Shown piece by piece: positions 53,110 through 64,000 of a stretch of 64,000 nt of DNA. The notes under the pieces are model-generated. The model did not search any database. It saw only the letters and a list, made by a program, of their open reading frames with translations, and was not told where the DNA came from. Location of the stretch: NCBI GenBank assembly GCA_905221605.1, contig CAJNDS010001746.1, forward strand, positions 124,001 to 188,000. Reading direction: 5' to 3'. This DNA is from Symbiodinium natans. Lineage: Eukaryota; Sar; Dinophyceae; Suessiales; Symbiodiniaceae. The position numbers were made by a program, and so were the translations under genes. Each line of letters starts with the position of its first letter. Positions within the stretch are counted from its first letter, which is position 1.

Positions 53110-56100
53110 CGACATTGCTGCGGCGATGGATGGCACTTTGGAGAACGTCCAACACCTACGAGCATTTACAATGCTAAAAACCATGAGCGTCCTCCCTACA
53201 TCTTTGGAGGTGTGCCGTTCTCCCAGTTGCCATCTGTATCGCTGTATCACTGTATCAACTACGACCTAATCTGACAATGGGCCTCAAGAAGGCACGCAAT
53301 CAGTCGTTCGAGCCTCCTGTGCCATGAACAGACTGTCTCCCGAATTCTGTCCACACGGTTAGTCGCTGCCCACTGTTCGGATACAGAAAATTCATGCCTT
53401 CAGAAGGACCTTCAGAAGGATGGTTGGCACAGATGCGCTGAAAAAATCGCCTCGGCTTCTGCCGAAAACGTCTGAAGCAAGCAGACCCGGATCGGGCCTC
53501 CTTCCCCCTAACCCAACCCTTCCCCCCATGCTGAAACTGGCCTGGCAGTTTCTCGCGAACCCCCCCCCCCCGAAAACCCCCCCGAAAATCGTTTACATTT
53601 CTTCTTCTCCCATGTCAAATCAAGGCTTTTCATCAGCATGTCATCCACATTACACATCCTTCATCCTGGCCTTTGGGTCTGCCACACTGCACATCGAATT
53701 CCAAAGCCCATGCACAAACATAAGTAGCATGAGTCTTGCTTGAAGCTCTTGTTTGCCCGTCCTCCATAACAATAAATTTTGACCAGTCATTAAACATGTG
53801 TTGGTTTTGCTGGTGTTTTATGTATACAGTGATTCGTTTGTGTAGTGGTGAGGGCCAGAGGGTGAGCAATTATAATCAAATTATGATAACAAACAGTAGA
53901 TGATCACAAGTGGACCACATTAATTAAACAAAATTGATGGTACTTTGTTTGCATGAGTTGCACAAGCACCAGCACAAGAACCATCATAAAAACCAACACA
54001 AGCACCAACACAACCAACACAAGAATCAACACAAGAACCAAAACAAACACCAACACAAGAACCAACACAGCACCTACACAAGAAACAACACAAGAACCAA
54101 GATAAGTCTGACAACTATATAACACAGCATGTTTAATATACTGTGGTATGCATTACATATACATATATTACAAATATCACTCATGAAAAACACATACAAA
54201 AAACATAGAACATTTGTCATAATGTTTCCATTTCATGTCCAAATCCAAATTCATATAAACTCTTACAAACACATGCAACATGAAATTCTACAACATCACA
54301 TCTCCAAATTATAGCGTTACTTGGCTGTTTATAGTCAATGCTAGTAAAAGAAAGTCGAGTGAAACTACAGTTTGGGACAGCCCAGCGCGAGGACGACATC
54401 GCACTTCTTTGGCCCAAGTAAAAAGAGTGCTTCTGTAGCCTTCGCTTTCCCTACTTTAACTGGTTAACAGCCTCACTTTTCACGCGCTTCTGCGGTCTGT
54501 GTAGAGCGTTAAATCCTCTTCCGAACCATAGTGCCGCGACTGGAAGTCATTGAAATCGGTGCGCCGTAGGTCTACCCGACAGACCTGCCCTCAAACTTTC
54601 CACATGGTCATCCCCTGTAGCTAAGAGCCACGCTATAGTCGAGAGCATCACCTCTTCTGGCTGCATTGCGTGTTCTTTGCAAACACATTAAAACTGCAAT
54701 CTACACTGACTGGAGTTCGCCCCACGCGACCCAGATTGCATCATCCACAGCCCCCTGCCCGAGTTCAGGGTGTTCTGGCTGGAGATCGCACTCCGCGAAC
54801 CAGTGTAAAGACGGCTGGGGCGCCTTCCTGAGTTCAGGGCGTTCGGGGCCGGGATTGGAAGTGCCAGCACCCGCTGCCCTCTTAGCCACCTCCGCACATC
54901 CGCGGCATTGCCCAGCCAGTCGGTGTGACAGTCACCGTGTTGGTTTCAGTCACCATTTGCATTTGGCAAAGGGTCTGAGGCCAGCTTCACGCAGCCGCAG
55001 GGGCCACGGGGGGATAGGGGTTTAGGCGAGCTTCGCGCTGCCATGGTTAGATTTTGACAGTAGGCCCTTCTAGTTTCTTGCATACATTTCTCTTCTGGAA
55101 CTACCCGTGAAGAAACCGTATTCAGGTCAGATTCTAGAGAAGAGAGCGCTTCTTGTTCACTCGTGACTCGATATCCAAGGTTTGGTTCGCTGCGTTCACA
55201 CGTGCACACATGAAGATCATGCGCTTGGTCTAGATTATTGACTGTGTTCACGCTGTTCTCTTCGCAATAAGAATAAAGAGAGAGGACTGAGTATCAATAT
55301 TGCAATGAAGCGCATGGGATCTGCGTGTCCTATTTTGCGGCGGCTCCGCCTGTTACAGTTACGACATCACAGATGGAGACCCTGCCACGCTTGCATTTTG
55401 GACGGGGTCGACGGCGCCCGGTCTGGAAGCTGGCTCATCCTCATCATCGGCCTGATGCATCGCTTGATGCATGAACTTTTGCAGCATAGGGTTTAGTGCT
55501 TTTGTTCAGGGTTGGAACCCTTAGCGAAGTACTGCGCACGGGATTCGCCAAAACTAGCGTCGTTGCGACCTCCCATCACATACATGGCTACGGTGATCTC
55601 CGATGGCTACGGCAGCTACGGAACCGCGGAACGGATTTGAGGAGTGCCTCCTGGTGGAATCAGGGCTGAGGTGACCAGCTTGCCTGTCCACGTTGGCCTC
55701 CGGGTTCACAGCCATGAGTCATATGAGCCATGCTCCACATATGGACATCGGTAGTAGCAACTGAATATTTCCCTCATGCAAATTGGGACCTTAATCCTCC
55801 TAGTTGAGGTTGCCCAAGTGTGAACGCGTCCAAGGCTTGAAATCGACGACTGGCAGCGACCCGCAATTCATGAGGAATCGAGGGGATAGTCAAACAGGCA
55901 AATCTTTGTTGTGATCTGGCAGCATCAATCAACCAGGAGAGTCTTCACGGCATGCTCCGGCAAAAGTTGCACAACCTCCTCAACATGGTGCCGTGATTTT
56001 CAATGTCAAACTATGGTGTCTGTCACCGCTGCGAGCGAATGCATCGACATGCAAGCAATCAAGCTTACAACTTTGTCTTCCAGTGAAGTGGGGCCCCATC

Positions 56101-57560
56101 TGCATGTCAGCCAACAGCACTTCGCTTCGAAAACCAAGGCTGACAATCCTGCGTGCCGTAGGCAGTGGGAACCGGATAAAGACGTAGCTGTTCTCAGGAC
56201 CTACTTTTCTTTGTCGAAGACCGAAAATACCCTTTTCTTGAAACACAATATCTCTGCAAGAATTTCTTTCTGTCAAGCTGTGTGTGACTTAATGGGCACG
56301 CTAACAGTTGCTACTGGTAACTGGCACTGACTCGGCACGTCTCGGAACCATGCAGACCAACGTTGTGAGATTATTGAACTCGAAACTTTAGACCCTAAGA
56401 AAGGAATCGCCAGCTGCTGAAGCTTCAATGTTCCAACAATCCTACAAGAGACCAAGCTTCCTTTCGGTTGGAGTGATCGTGCGCATGGATCAAGGAAATG
56501 AACATCAATGAACATCTCTAACGTCATGGGGGCTGTGTGCGCGCGCGCGCGGGTGGGTGACAATGTGCATAACACAACCGCTCAAACTCCCTAAGCCAAC
56601 TAACCGGACCTAACCCACACGCTTCTTTCGGCCCAACGCCGTCGATCGCGAGGGATGTGATAGGCTGGCCTGCAGCTTACGCTTGCCGGAGCTGGCACGC
56701 CTCTCAAGGTTGCATTGGGGAGTGACCCTCCTAGCCGCGGCAAAAGCCGCGTGTAGGACTCAAGGTTCAAGCTGGTTTGTAGATCCGAAACCCGAAAATT
56801 CTTAAAATTGCGGGCCCCTTTCTGGGGGTCGGGGATCCTGAAAAAAGCTGTTGTTTGGGGGTCTACGAGGATACCCTACTCCGGAAATACTCAACCACCA
56901 AGATGCTCACAGCAAGCGGCTAACAACCCTGAAACGCTCCAGTGCACTGTAAACACTAAACGTTATACGCCCTAAACCGCCTAAACCCATCTAAGGCTTT
57001 GGTTTCCTGTTCCAAAACCGGGCTATCAAGACGTCGGCCTGGCTGACGCTGCATTCAACCACCCAAAAAACAACCTCACACACGATTTTCGCCTACAGGG
57101 CCCACTCATCACCAACTCTGGGCTGTCTTTGGACGGCATATCGTATTGCAGAAGCGCGCCTTCTCAATACACCCTAGATCAAAACTGGTAGAAAGCCAAG
57201 TTGCCCGGGTGTGACCCAGCGACATATTTTGGGGCCATGGCCTGGCGAGGTCCTCTTAAGACACAAGCTCTCCTGGTGCCATGTAAGAGTTTTGGAGCAC
57301 TTTAAGAACCGATTGCCCAGAATCCGGGAAGGGAAACAAGGCCGCAAAGATGCGTGGAAACGCTTCACAGAAGGTAGGACTAAACTGCTAAAAGCCCTAT
57401 AGTAACACGATGCACAGCTTTAGCCCAACGTCCCCATCCCGGCCGCCTGGAGCCATTCTGACGCTCCTCGAGCTGACTTTGCAGCCAATTGGTTCATGGT
57501 TTGTAGAACTTATAGTTTTTCCCCAAACAGCGCTTGCACAATGGGGTCAGAGTAAAGGAA
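53110..57560. other. Mostly non-coding stretch
   Basis: No supported gene. Holds a 12-bp-type minisatellite (about 53955-54090), poly-C at 53562-53573, and a weak minus-strand frame at 54889-54701 (RPELRKAPQPSLHWFAECDL) with no partner. A dinucleotide GC tract lies near 56540-56551. Confidence 0.4.
53955..54090 (+). repeat. ACAAGAACCAAC-type minisatellite
   Basis: About eleven degenerate tandem copies of a 12-base unit (CACAAGCACCAA / CACAAGAACCAA / AACACCAACA). The reverse strand gives a Val/Leu repeat frame, which is an artefact. Confidence 0.85.
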
Positions 57561-57569
57561 TTGGCTGCT

Positions 57570-58130
57570 GAGCGCAACGGTGCGCGCGGCGGTGGGACGG
57601 GGCCTTGGTTTCGACGCTCCCGCTGTGGTTTCGCGCGAATTCCGTTGCGTTTCGATGCTCCGCTGTGGTTTCGCGCGAATTCCGTTGCATTTCGATGCTC
57701 CCCCTGTAGTTTCGCGCGAACTCCGGCCTCTCGTGGCCTCTTCAGGCCTCTTCTGGGGGGGCCACTATAGGTTGCCGACCGCAACGGCGCGCGCGGTGAG
57801 ACGGGCCCTTGGTTTCGACGCTCCCGCTGTGGTTTCGCGCGAATTCCGTGCATTTCGACGCTGCCGCGGTTTTGCCCGAATTCCGTTGCCGCGCGAATTC
57901 CGGCCTCTCGTGGCCTCTTCTGGGGGGGCCACTACGCCTTGGTTTCGATTCTCCCGCTGTGGTTTCGCGCGAATTCCGTTGCGTTTCGATGCTCCCACTG
58001 TGGTGTCGCGCGAATTCCGTTGCATTTCGATGCTCGCGCTGTGGTTTCGCGTGAACTCCGGCCTCTCATGGCCTCTTCAGGCCGGGCCACTTGATTAGGT
58101 TGCCGACCGCGACGGCGCGCGCGGTGAGAC
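57570..58130 (+). repeat. Nested ~41-bp and ~200-bp tandem repeat
   Basis: The ~41-bp unit contains GTGGTTTCGCGCGAATTCCG and TTGCATTTCGATGCTCCC; it occurs at about 57624, 57665, 57706, 57829, 57958, 57999 and 58040. It is embedded in a larger unit holding GGCCTCTCGTGGCCTCTTC and the GCGCGCGCGGTGAGAC phrase at about 57580, 57785 and 58110. The minus strand reads as repeated NGIRAKPQRERRNQG, but frames break between units, so I do not call a gene. Confidence 0.85.
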
Positions 58131-58157
58131 CACCTGGGGGCAGGATCAATAAAAACA

Positions 58158-58192
58158 CAGGGTTTAGGGGGGGTTTAGGGTTTAGGGTTAAC
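58158..58192 (+). repeat. Short telomere-type repeat
   Basis: CAGGGTTTAGGGGGGGTTTAGG followed by further GTTTAGGGTT. Four units at most. It sits immediately after the nested tandem repeat. Confidence 0.7.
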
Positions 58193-58199
58193 CCTGCGG

Positions 58200-61140
58200 C
58201 TGGGTGCCGGGGGGTTATTATTATGGGGTAGCGATTTTGGGGTTGAGCATCATGACATCAGCTGGGTCTTTTGGCCCCCAAGTTCCACACGCGTGCAAAG
58301 CCGAATCTCCCAGTGGGGAATTCGGCCCCTCACGAACTTTTGTACTTTTTGTCCCCGGGAGTGTCGGTGCTCTTCTGGACTTCTTTGGCCTTTTCTGGCC
58401 CTCCTCACTGTTTGGGGTCTACGCCGGCATAATTTGTTAGGTTTTTGTTAGGTTTAGGGTTTGGCACTGATGCTGATGAGAGTTCTCCAAAGCAGAGCTC
58501 TTCCTCGTTCCCAGAACTTCTGTGGCACGACAAAATGTTTAGGGTCGAGCGTTGGCCAAGCTTGGTTTAAAGACAATTGTAATTCTGAATGGAGCACCAC
58601 CTACTAGCAGCACCAACTCTAGATGAATGGACCATTTCCCATCACCCGTAGACGAACAAGAATTTGCATGAATTCCTGTTCTAGTTTATCCCCGAAGCCC
58701 TAATCCTGATTTACAATTCGCTGTCTTCCCCTTCCTAAACTCTACAGTAGTTCCAGCCCTGGCATGCCGAAGAGAATGACAAGAACCCAAGCCAGTGCTG
58801 GCCTTGGGAAAAAGCTTGCTGACGACCCGCCTTGGCGCACAAGAAGGATTTGTTCAACATTTCTTAGGGTAATTCCTAGCGATTAAATCGAAAAGTTGAA
58901 GGATCATACAGGACAGTACCACATTTCTCTTCAGAGAATGCTTTAGTGTCGAGATTGCTGGCCCCCTTCGGAAATGCAAGAAGAAGTACTGCCCCCCCCC
59001 CCCCCCCAATCGTTCACGTGCCGTTCTTCCAGCAAGAGACATCCGGAACCCAACGCGCACCTACAACTTAGTCCTGTAGGGTTTGGCAACGACGGTGAGA
59101 TTTGACTGCCACATGGGGCTAGTGGTATCGCACGAAGCTTGCTAAACGTGGCTCTTTCCACAAGCAGCTTGGATGTTGGCACACAGTCTATCATCGTCTG
59201 CGTATGAGCTCGGAGTCGGATCCATGGGCTGGGATGTATCAACAGGTTGCCGCATAAAAATTCGAACGTTGGCCCGCGTGAAGGAGCAGTTCATTGAGCT
59301 TGTTGGCAAAGCTTGGCGGATTCAGGCTGCCCGCATTATTGCTGGCCTCGCACGCCCTGGGCTTACGCACTACTGGTAGCGGTCCTTTAAGAGTACTTGA
59401 AATTGAATGCCCTCTCAGAAAGATCTAGGGGGTTGGGCTTGGTCTTGTGAGCTTTTCGTGGCATGATCCGGCTTTTTCGTGCGCAAGTTGGGACAGTTGG
59501 ACAGAACTGACAAAACAACCGCTTCTTTTTGCTTCTTTGAAGTTGAGAAAATGTTGCAGAGTTGAGAAAACTCCGAGCTTCTGAGTTGAGAGCATTCTGC
59601 ATTCTGTGCCAACGTGAAAGCTCTCAACAAAACAAAAGAGCAGGCCTCTGTTGGCTCTGTTGGCTCTCTAATTGAAAGGTTTTGAGTGGTTTCCGTCGTT
59701 TCCGCCAGCTCCCCCTTAAAAGGTCCGAACTCCGCTCACACTGAGTCGCCGTTCACTCATCAAGCAGAAGCTCAGGAGTATCATCTACCATCTACCCTCA
59801 TTTTCACGTGCAAAGCACTGCAAGGCGCCCTTGAACTAGTGAGAATGGTCAGACGGTCAGAACTTGTCCCTTGATTGGGCCTCGGGTTTGGGGATATTGC
59901 ACGGCAAAGTTGCAAAGGGAAACAAAGTGCCTCTGAGCAAAAACCAATGTGAATGAGAATCATGGTTTGGCCCTATGCGATTGGCAAGGGACAGGTATGT
60001 GGCTGACCTCTGTTGCTTGAATGCGAGAGGACTTGATTTGGCACCGTACAAGTTGGTCGCATCAGCTGCGAGTTAAGTTGTTGCTGCGCAACGTGGTTCG
60101 GGCCCCCCACTTCTTGGATCCAAGCAACCTGCACCTCTTGCCAAGGCTTATACGATGAAAGTCCTTCTGGCTTTCACTGAGGGTCCCATGCTGATGTGCG
60201 CTGATATGCTTGGCTGTGTGAAGCGCCTCAGACGGCTTCGAGCCCTACCTCGTGGTTACACATAAGGCGGTTGGAGATTTCTAGGAACTTGCATGTTGCA
60301 GATCCAAAGTGAACTGACAAAGCGGTATACCTTCTGGCACTCCACTGTGCAGGGCAAGGATGAAGGGCCCCAAAGAAGTGCCGCCAAGGCCGAGGTTGTC
60401 CGGCTTGCTGCTGCCAAACGTTCACTTCGCATTTGCTTCAGCTCTGCACACGAGGGGCTGTAAGGCCCTTCGCTTGAAGGCCAGCTGGAGGCGAGGTTGA
60501 TGCAGGTCACACGCATGCCTTGCTCCCTTGGGTGGAGGCTCTTGGCTATACATGCTTCTCATGAGCCGGCGGTTGATGGTATGTGCATACGTTGTCGGCA
60601 GTGCAAGCGCAGTCAGCATGTCCATAGCTTTATCTGTCTGAATCACTGTAAGATAAGGGTGCTGGAAGCTAGTCTGCAGCGGAAAAAGACTTGACAACCT
60701 CCGGTGAGCGCTGTTGCTTCTGTTGCTGTAGATGTTGCAGGTCATCGTCGTTGTTGCTGTCTTTGTTGCGGTTCTGGTGTTGGCGGCCGTGGCGGTGGCT
60801 GGTGAGGTCATCTTGGTTGCCGCTACTGTTGCAATTGCTGCTGTCAATGCTCTGTAACACAACATGTCACATACAAAACGAATGGAGAGAACATCATATA
60901 CAGTACATACTATGGTAGCCACGATTCTTCTTGCGAAAAGCGTGGTGCATATAACATATATGTATACATTGTAGTATAGACATGGTGTGTAGGACAATAG
61001 TACCGTATACCTGACTCTTTGTCTGCTAAAGTTAACACCAACTGCCGCAGAGCTGCGCTCCCTTCTTGTAGCTTCTCCATCCTGTCGCGGGGTGTTTATG
61101 GGGTGTTGCGCAACTTTCGTTCCTAAAACCAGCTGCCTGA
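58200..61140. other. No supported gene
   Basis: Includes a poly-C run at about 58993-59006 and a GTTGCTGTTG-rich tract at 60715-60845. A weak plus frame at 59240-59379 (ARVKEQFIELVGKAWRIQAA) ends at a stop and might be a terminal exon, but it has no neighbours. Confidence 0.4.
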
Positions 61141-61153
61141 TTCAACCCTGTAC

Positions 61154-63300
61154 CTAGCTGAGCTTGCTGAGCTTCACACCTCCGAAGCAAAGAGCTTCAA
61201 AAATCCCTCGACGCATGTCAGCGACATGGCTCTTTCGGATGTCCTGAATATTGAATGCTTGGGATGCAAGGTTGCTTATGCTGTGATAACGGGTGAGGAG
61301 GCGACGAAAATAGTTGATTCCCATGCGAAAACGCGGATTCACTTGCCACATTTGTGGGGGGGGGGGGGGGTCGACAGGTGAAGCCATAGTTTACTGAGTC
61401 TGCGTGTAGGAAGGCCTGCGTACGCAAACGCCGCATTCGGATGTTTGAACTTTCAAGTGACGCGATGACACCTCCCTGCCCACCCCACCCCTGAGCTGGA
61501 GGAGGTGCAGTGCGACACGACAACCTGGTCATCAAGCCCCGGAAAAATCTCGGGAAGGAGCCTCTCAAACCCAGACTCCCAGATCCTGAGCACCATAGAT
61601 TGCAAAGCACATGTGCAAGACTCCTTGAAGGCCTTCTTCGCGTTCTTGCGTCGAAGCTTCTGGGGCCTCAACTTCTAAGCGAGCCTACGCCATTCCAAGC
61701 TGTCATCAACCTCACAAGCAGCAATTCACCTAGTCTTTGTAAGGTAATAAATCCACAACGCGCAAGCGTAAACTTTACTGTTAACTGTATTGTACTTGAC
61801 TGTGTGTTCACACACTGCTGGTTCCCAAGGCACGGGCAGAATGGATGGCGCAGCTGGCCTCATGAAAACAAGATCTTCGAAGACCAAGCCAAATGACGAG
61901 CGTACCGCTCGTACGCGGTAGCGCACTACAACACACCATGGCTGTCTGCAGGACACGGCATCTTGCCAAACGTTTAGCACTGCGGCTCGCGCTCCGGCGC
62001 GGAAAGCAATGGGGTTGACACGCACCTCCTCAATGGCACCTCGCATGGTTGGACAACAATCCGTGGCGGTCTAGGACTGGGGGTTTGGGCGCGTGCTTGC
62101 AACAATAGGTGCCTGGACGGGGCACCCGAAATGGACAAATGTGCGACTCACTTGCACCTGCAAAAACACCAGTGTCAAGGATGCGAACATCAATTACAGC
62201 TGGAATCTGGAAGGGCGCCTCGTAGCAGATCGCATTGAAGTAGCGCAGGGCCTTTGCCTTTGCCACCTGAATAGACATGGCGCTGGCATTTCGCCAAATA
62301 ACTTTGTTTGCTCCCCATCCCGGGCACGGCCCTGTCAGATGGGGATTTCTTGGGCGAAGACAGGGCCATGCACAGGCCTGATATGTATACCGTGGTGTGA
62401 GGGCGAGCATGCTGGGAGCGTCGCGCAGCTCCAACCCAAATGCGATCGATGGGCTGAGTGAACATCCTTTTAACAGATAAATCGATCATATGGACGGGGG
62501 AAATAAAATGCGATCTGATTACTCATCGAAGCCATGTAGAATCTGAGACGCGCACGCGACTGAGGACGGAGCAGGGGAAATGCTTCGGAGGCGCTAAAGA
62601 GTAACTTGATTCGACAATTGCTTGGGAAGCACGCGTCACCGCGTCCTTTGTCGGCGACGCGGGCGGCCTTTGGGTAACCCCGTCACATTCACCACATGGC
62701 AAGCGTCGACACGTGGTTGTACCCCATAACGAATCCGCCAGCCTCGTCCACCTGCATGTCCTGACTGCAGGTCTCCTCTGCTCCGGTCATGGCCAAATCG
62801 CACGGCTCGCCGCCGGCCTTCTGTGCGTCGGGAGCTACCAGCGCACTGCATCCTGTCAGGCAACGGGCCTTGGCACCAGCCGGTACAGCGTCTTGGCACG
62901 AGGTTGGGCACACATCCTCTGAGACCTGCGCATGACACCAACTCTGCATCAATACAGCCTGCCAAACACGGCCCCGCGATCCGTACCCAAGCCTCTGCGC
63001 TGGCCGTGGAAGCTTCCTCGCAATCACCGCGTCCTTTGTCGGCGGCGCGGGCGGCCTTTGGGTAACCCCGTCACATTCACCACATGGCAAGTGTCGACAT
63101 GTGGTTGTACCCCATAACAAATCCGCCAGCCTCGTCCACCTGCATGTCCTGACTGCAGGTCTCCTCTGCTCCGGTCATAGCCAAATCGCACGGCTCGCCG
63201 CCGGCCTTCTGTGCGTCGGGAGCTACCAGCACACTGCATCCTGTCAGGCAACTGGCCTTGGCACCAGCCGGTACAGCTGCTTCGTCGTGGCACGAGCACG
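61154..63300 (-). CDS. Gene C: unrecognised multi-exon protein with duplicated exon
   Basis: Candidate exons in transcription order: 63277 to about 63065 and 62930 to about 62690 (two copies of one Cys-containing exon), about 62300-62150 (VAKAKALRYFNAICYEAPFQ), about 62040-61930 (GAIEEVRVNPIAFRAGARAA), about 61670-61530 (ALQSMVLRIWESGFERLLPE, ending GACCAG|GTTGTC) and a last exon to the TAG at 61154 (FRMGINYFRRLLTRYHSISN, DMRRGIFEALCFGG). The last part is helical. I recognise no family and could not prove that all pieces join. The 5' end may lie beyond 63.3 kb: a helical frame at about 63600-63500 (ELAALTGDMRLQMQVLWNSW) could belong to it. Confidence 0.4.
61357..61370 (+). repeat. Poly-G tract
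   Basis: About 14 G in the intron just upstream (minus strand) of the last gene C exon. It reads as poly-Pro in the minus frame and is probably intronic. Confidence 0.85.
62636..62889. repeat. Tandem exon duplication, copy 1
   Basis: 254 bp matching 63024-63277 at an offset of 388 with about seven substitutions and no indel. On the minus strand it reads AGAKARCLTGCSALVAPDAQ then KAGGEPCDLAMTGAEETCSQ and ends GCCAT|GTGGTG. Upstream it is preceded by VSEDVCPTSCQDAVP, which copy 2 lacks. Confidence 0.9.
63024..63277. repeat. Tandem exon duplication, copy 2
   Basis: Second copy of 62636-62889. On the minus strand it reads AGAKASCLTGCSVLVAPDAQ then the same Gly/Cys-rich tail, so the frame is kept open in both copies. 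The left boundary (on plus) is TCACCGCGTCC and the right boundary is GGTACAGC. Confidence 0.9.
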
Positions 63301-64000
63301 GCTGACAGGGGCGAAGAGCGTCTTAGGGTGCAAGGTCAAAGGGCGCACGGCATGCGTGGCAAAGAGTGTAGGGTTCACATTCACATCGGGTCCTGCGGTA
63401 GTTCTGCCCAAACCTATCCGAACACCCACACGGCTGCGCATAAAGTGAGATCTGTGCACCGCTGGCAGAGGGAAGAACCCTCAAAGGCAGGCCTGCCAGA
63501 CCAACTGTGGCCCCAGCCCGCCGAAACTCTCTTTCGCCAGGAGTTCCACAGAACCTGCATTTGCAGGCGCATGTCTCCGGTCAATGCGGCCAGCTCTTTG
63601 TGCTAACTCCCATAACTCGAGGCTCTAGCCCAGAAGGACAAAGAGCAGCTCGTGGCAGTCCTGCCAACCAGGTAGGACAAGTTCACGCCGAGCAAGTTGC
63701 AGCACGTTTTTGACAAGCGGAACCTTGAATACCGCAAGCGCGCACGCTCTCCAATTGCGTTGCGGGCCTGCTGCTCTCCATCGCAGAGGGTGAGTCGAGA
63801 CAACCTGCCAAGACGGTCAGGTGAAAGAACACTGTGGCTTCTGACTCTATGGGACTCTATCGCAACACTATCTGGTCTGCTTGTGGAGGGCAGCAGGTGT
63901 ATGAGGGGAGCTGATGTGCGACGCCAGGCTGATGGTTTTGACTTTGGTCGTCATGAATCAAAGATAAAGAGTGAAGCGAAACACAGCCAAAATCGTTGTT

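Noticed and set aside
53904..54125. Minus ORFs rich in Val/Leu (VLVLVFVLVLVL)
   Set aside because: They are translations of the 12-bp minisatellite, not a membrane protein.
1..64000. rRNA or tRNA genes
   Set aside because: I saw no recognisable rRNA core or tRNA T-loop/acceptor pairs, but a by-eye scan can miss tRNAs; a covariance-model search would settle it.

Overview
This window looks like nuclear DNA of a dinoflagellate, probably a member of the Suessiales/Symbiodiniaceae or a close relative. Five observations support this. (1) Several introns in a recognisable pseudouridine-synthase gene only restore the protein frame if GC donors are used, with acceptors of the form AG|G. (2) A degenerate copy of the dinoflagellate spliced leader lies about 50 nt upstream of an intronless gene. 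(3) Interstitial (TTTAGGG)n telomere-type repeats occur at three places. (4) Every well-supported gene is on the minus strand, i.e. a unidirectional cluster. (5) The gene content fits: RCC1 repeats, an organelle-type helical-repeat protein joined to an RluA-type enzyme, and large secreted lectin/PAN-like proteins. No rRNA, tRNA, CRISPR or bacterial operon structure was recognised. The genus is inference.

Layout. 1-2.8 kb: no supported gene, one telomere-like tract. 2.9-9.6 kb (minus): gene B, many exons, starting with a signal peptide at 9560. 9.9-15.65 kb (minus): gene A, many exons, extracellular-type protein with PAN/apple-like and ricin-B-like parts. 16.0-31.7 kb: a gene-free block bounded by a 29-bp perfect inverted repeat. 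It holds purine-rich then pyrimidine-rich tandem duplications of about 2.2 kb, arrays of about 190-bp fold-back units, a 100-N assembly gap and arrays of AT/GC hairpins. 31.9-32.35 kb: two strong hairpins next to a telomere-like tract. 32.35-33.6 kb (minus): secreted Cys-rich gene whose downstream exon carries an Ig-like (He_PIG-like) segment; it may be the 5' end of gene A, with the repeat block in its intron.

35.8-37.6 kb (minus): secreted RCC1-repeat protein. 38.2-38.8 kb (minus): intronless 200-aa protein with an N-terminal targeting segment and a PDZ-like core. 39.6 kb: an orphan exon. 40.3-41.9 kb (minus): intronless 503-aa protein with a weak MACPF-like signature and the relict spliced leader. 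45.3-53.1 kb (minus): an octotricopeptide/Tbc2-like repeat protein whose C-terminus is an RluA-family pseudouridine synthase, spread over 16 or more short exons. 53.9-58.2 kb: mostly non-coding, with minisatellites. 61.2-63.3 kb (minus): part of an unrecognised gene with a tandemly duplicated exon.

The genes do not form an obvious pathway. The N-termini suggest that most products are exported or sent to an organelle. Exon borders were placed by eye from frame continuity, motif continuity and AG|G acceptors, so exon coordinates are approximate unless stated as exact.
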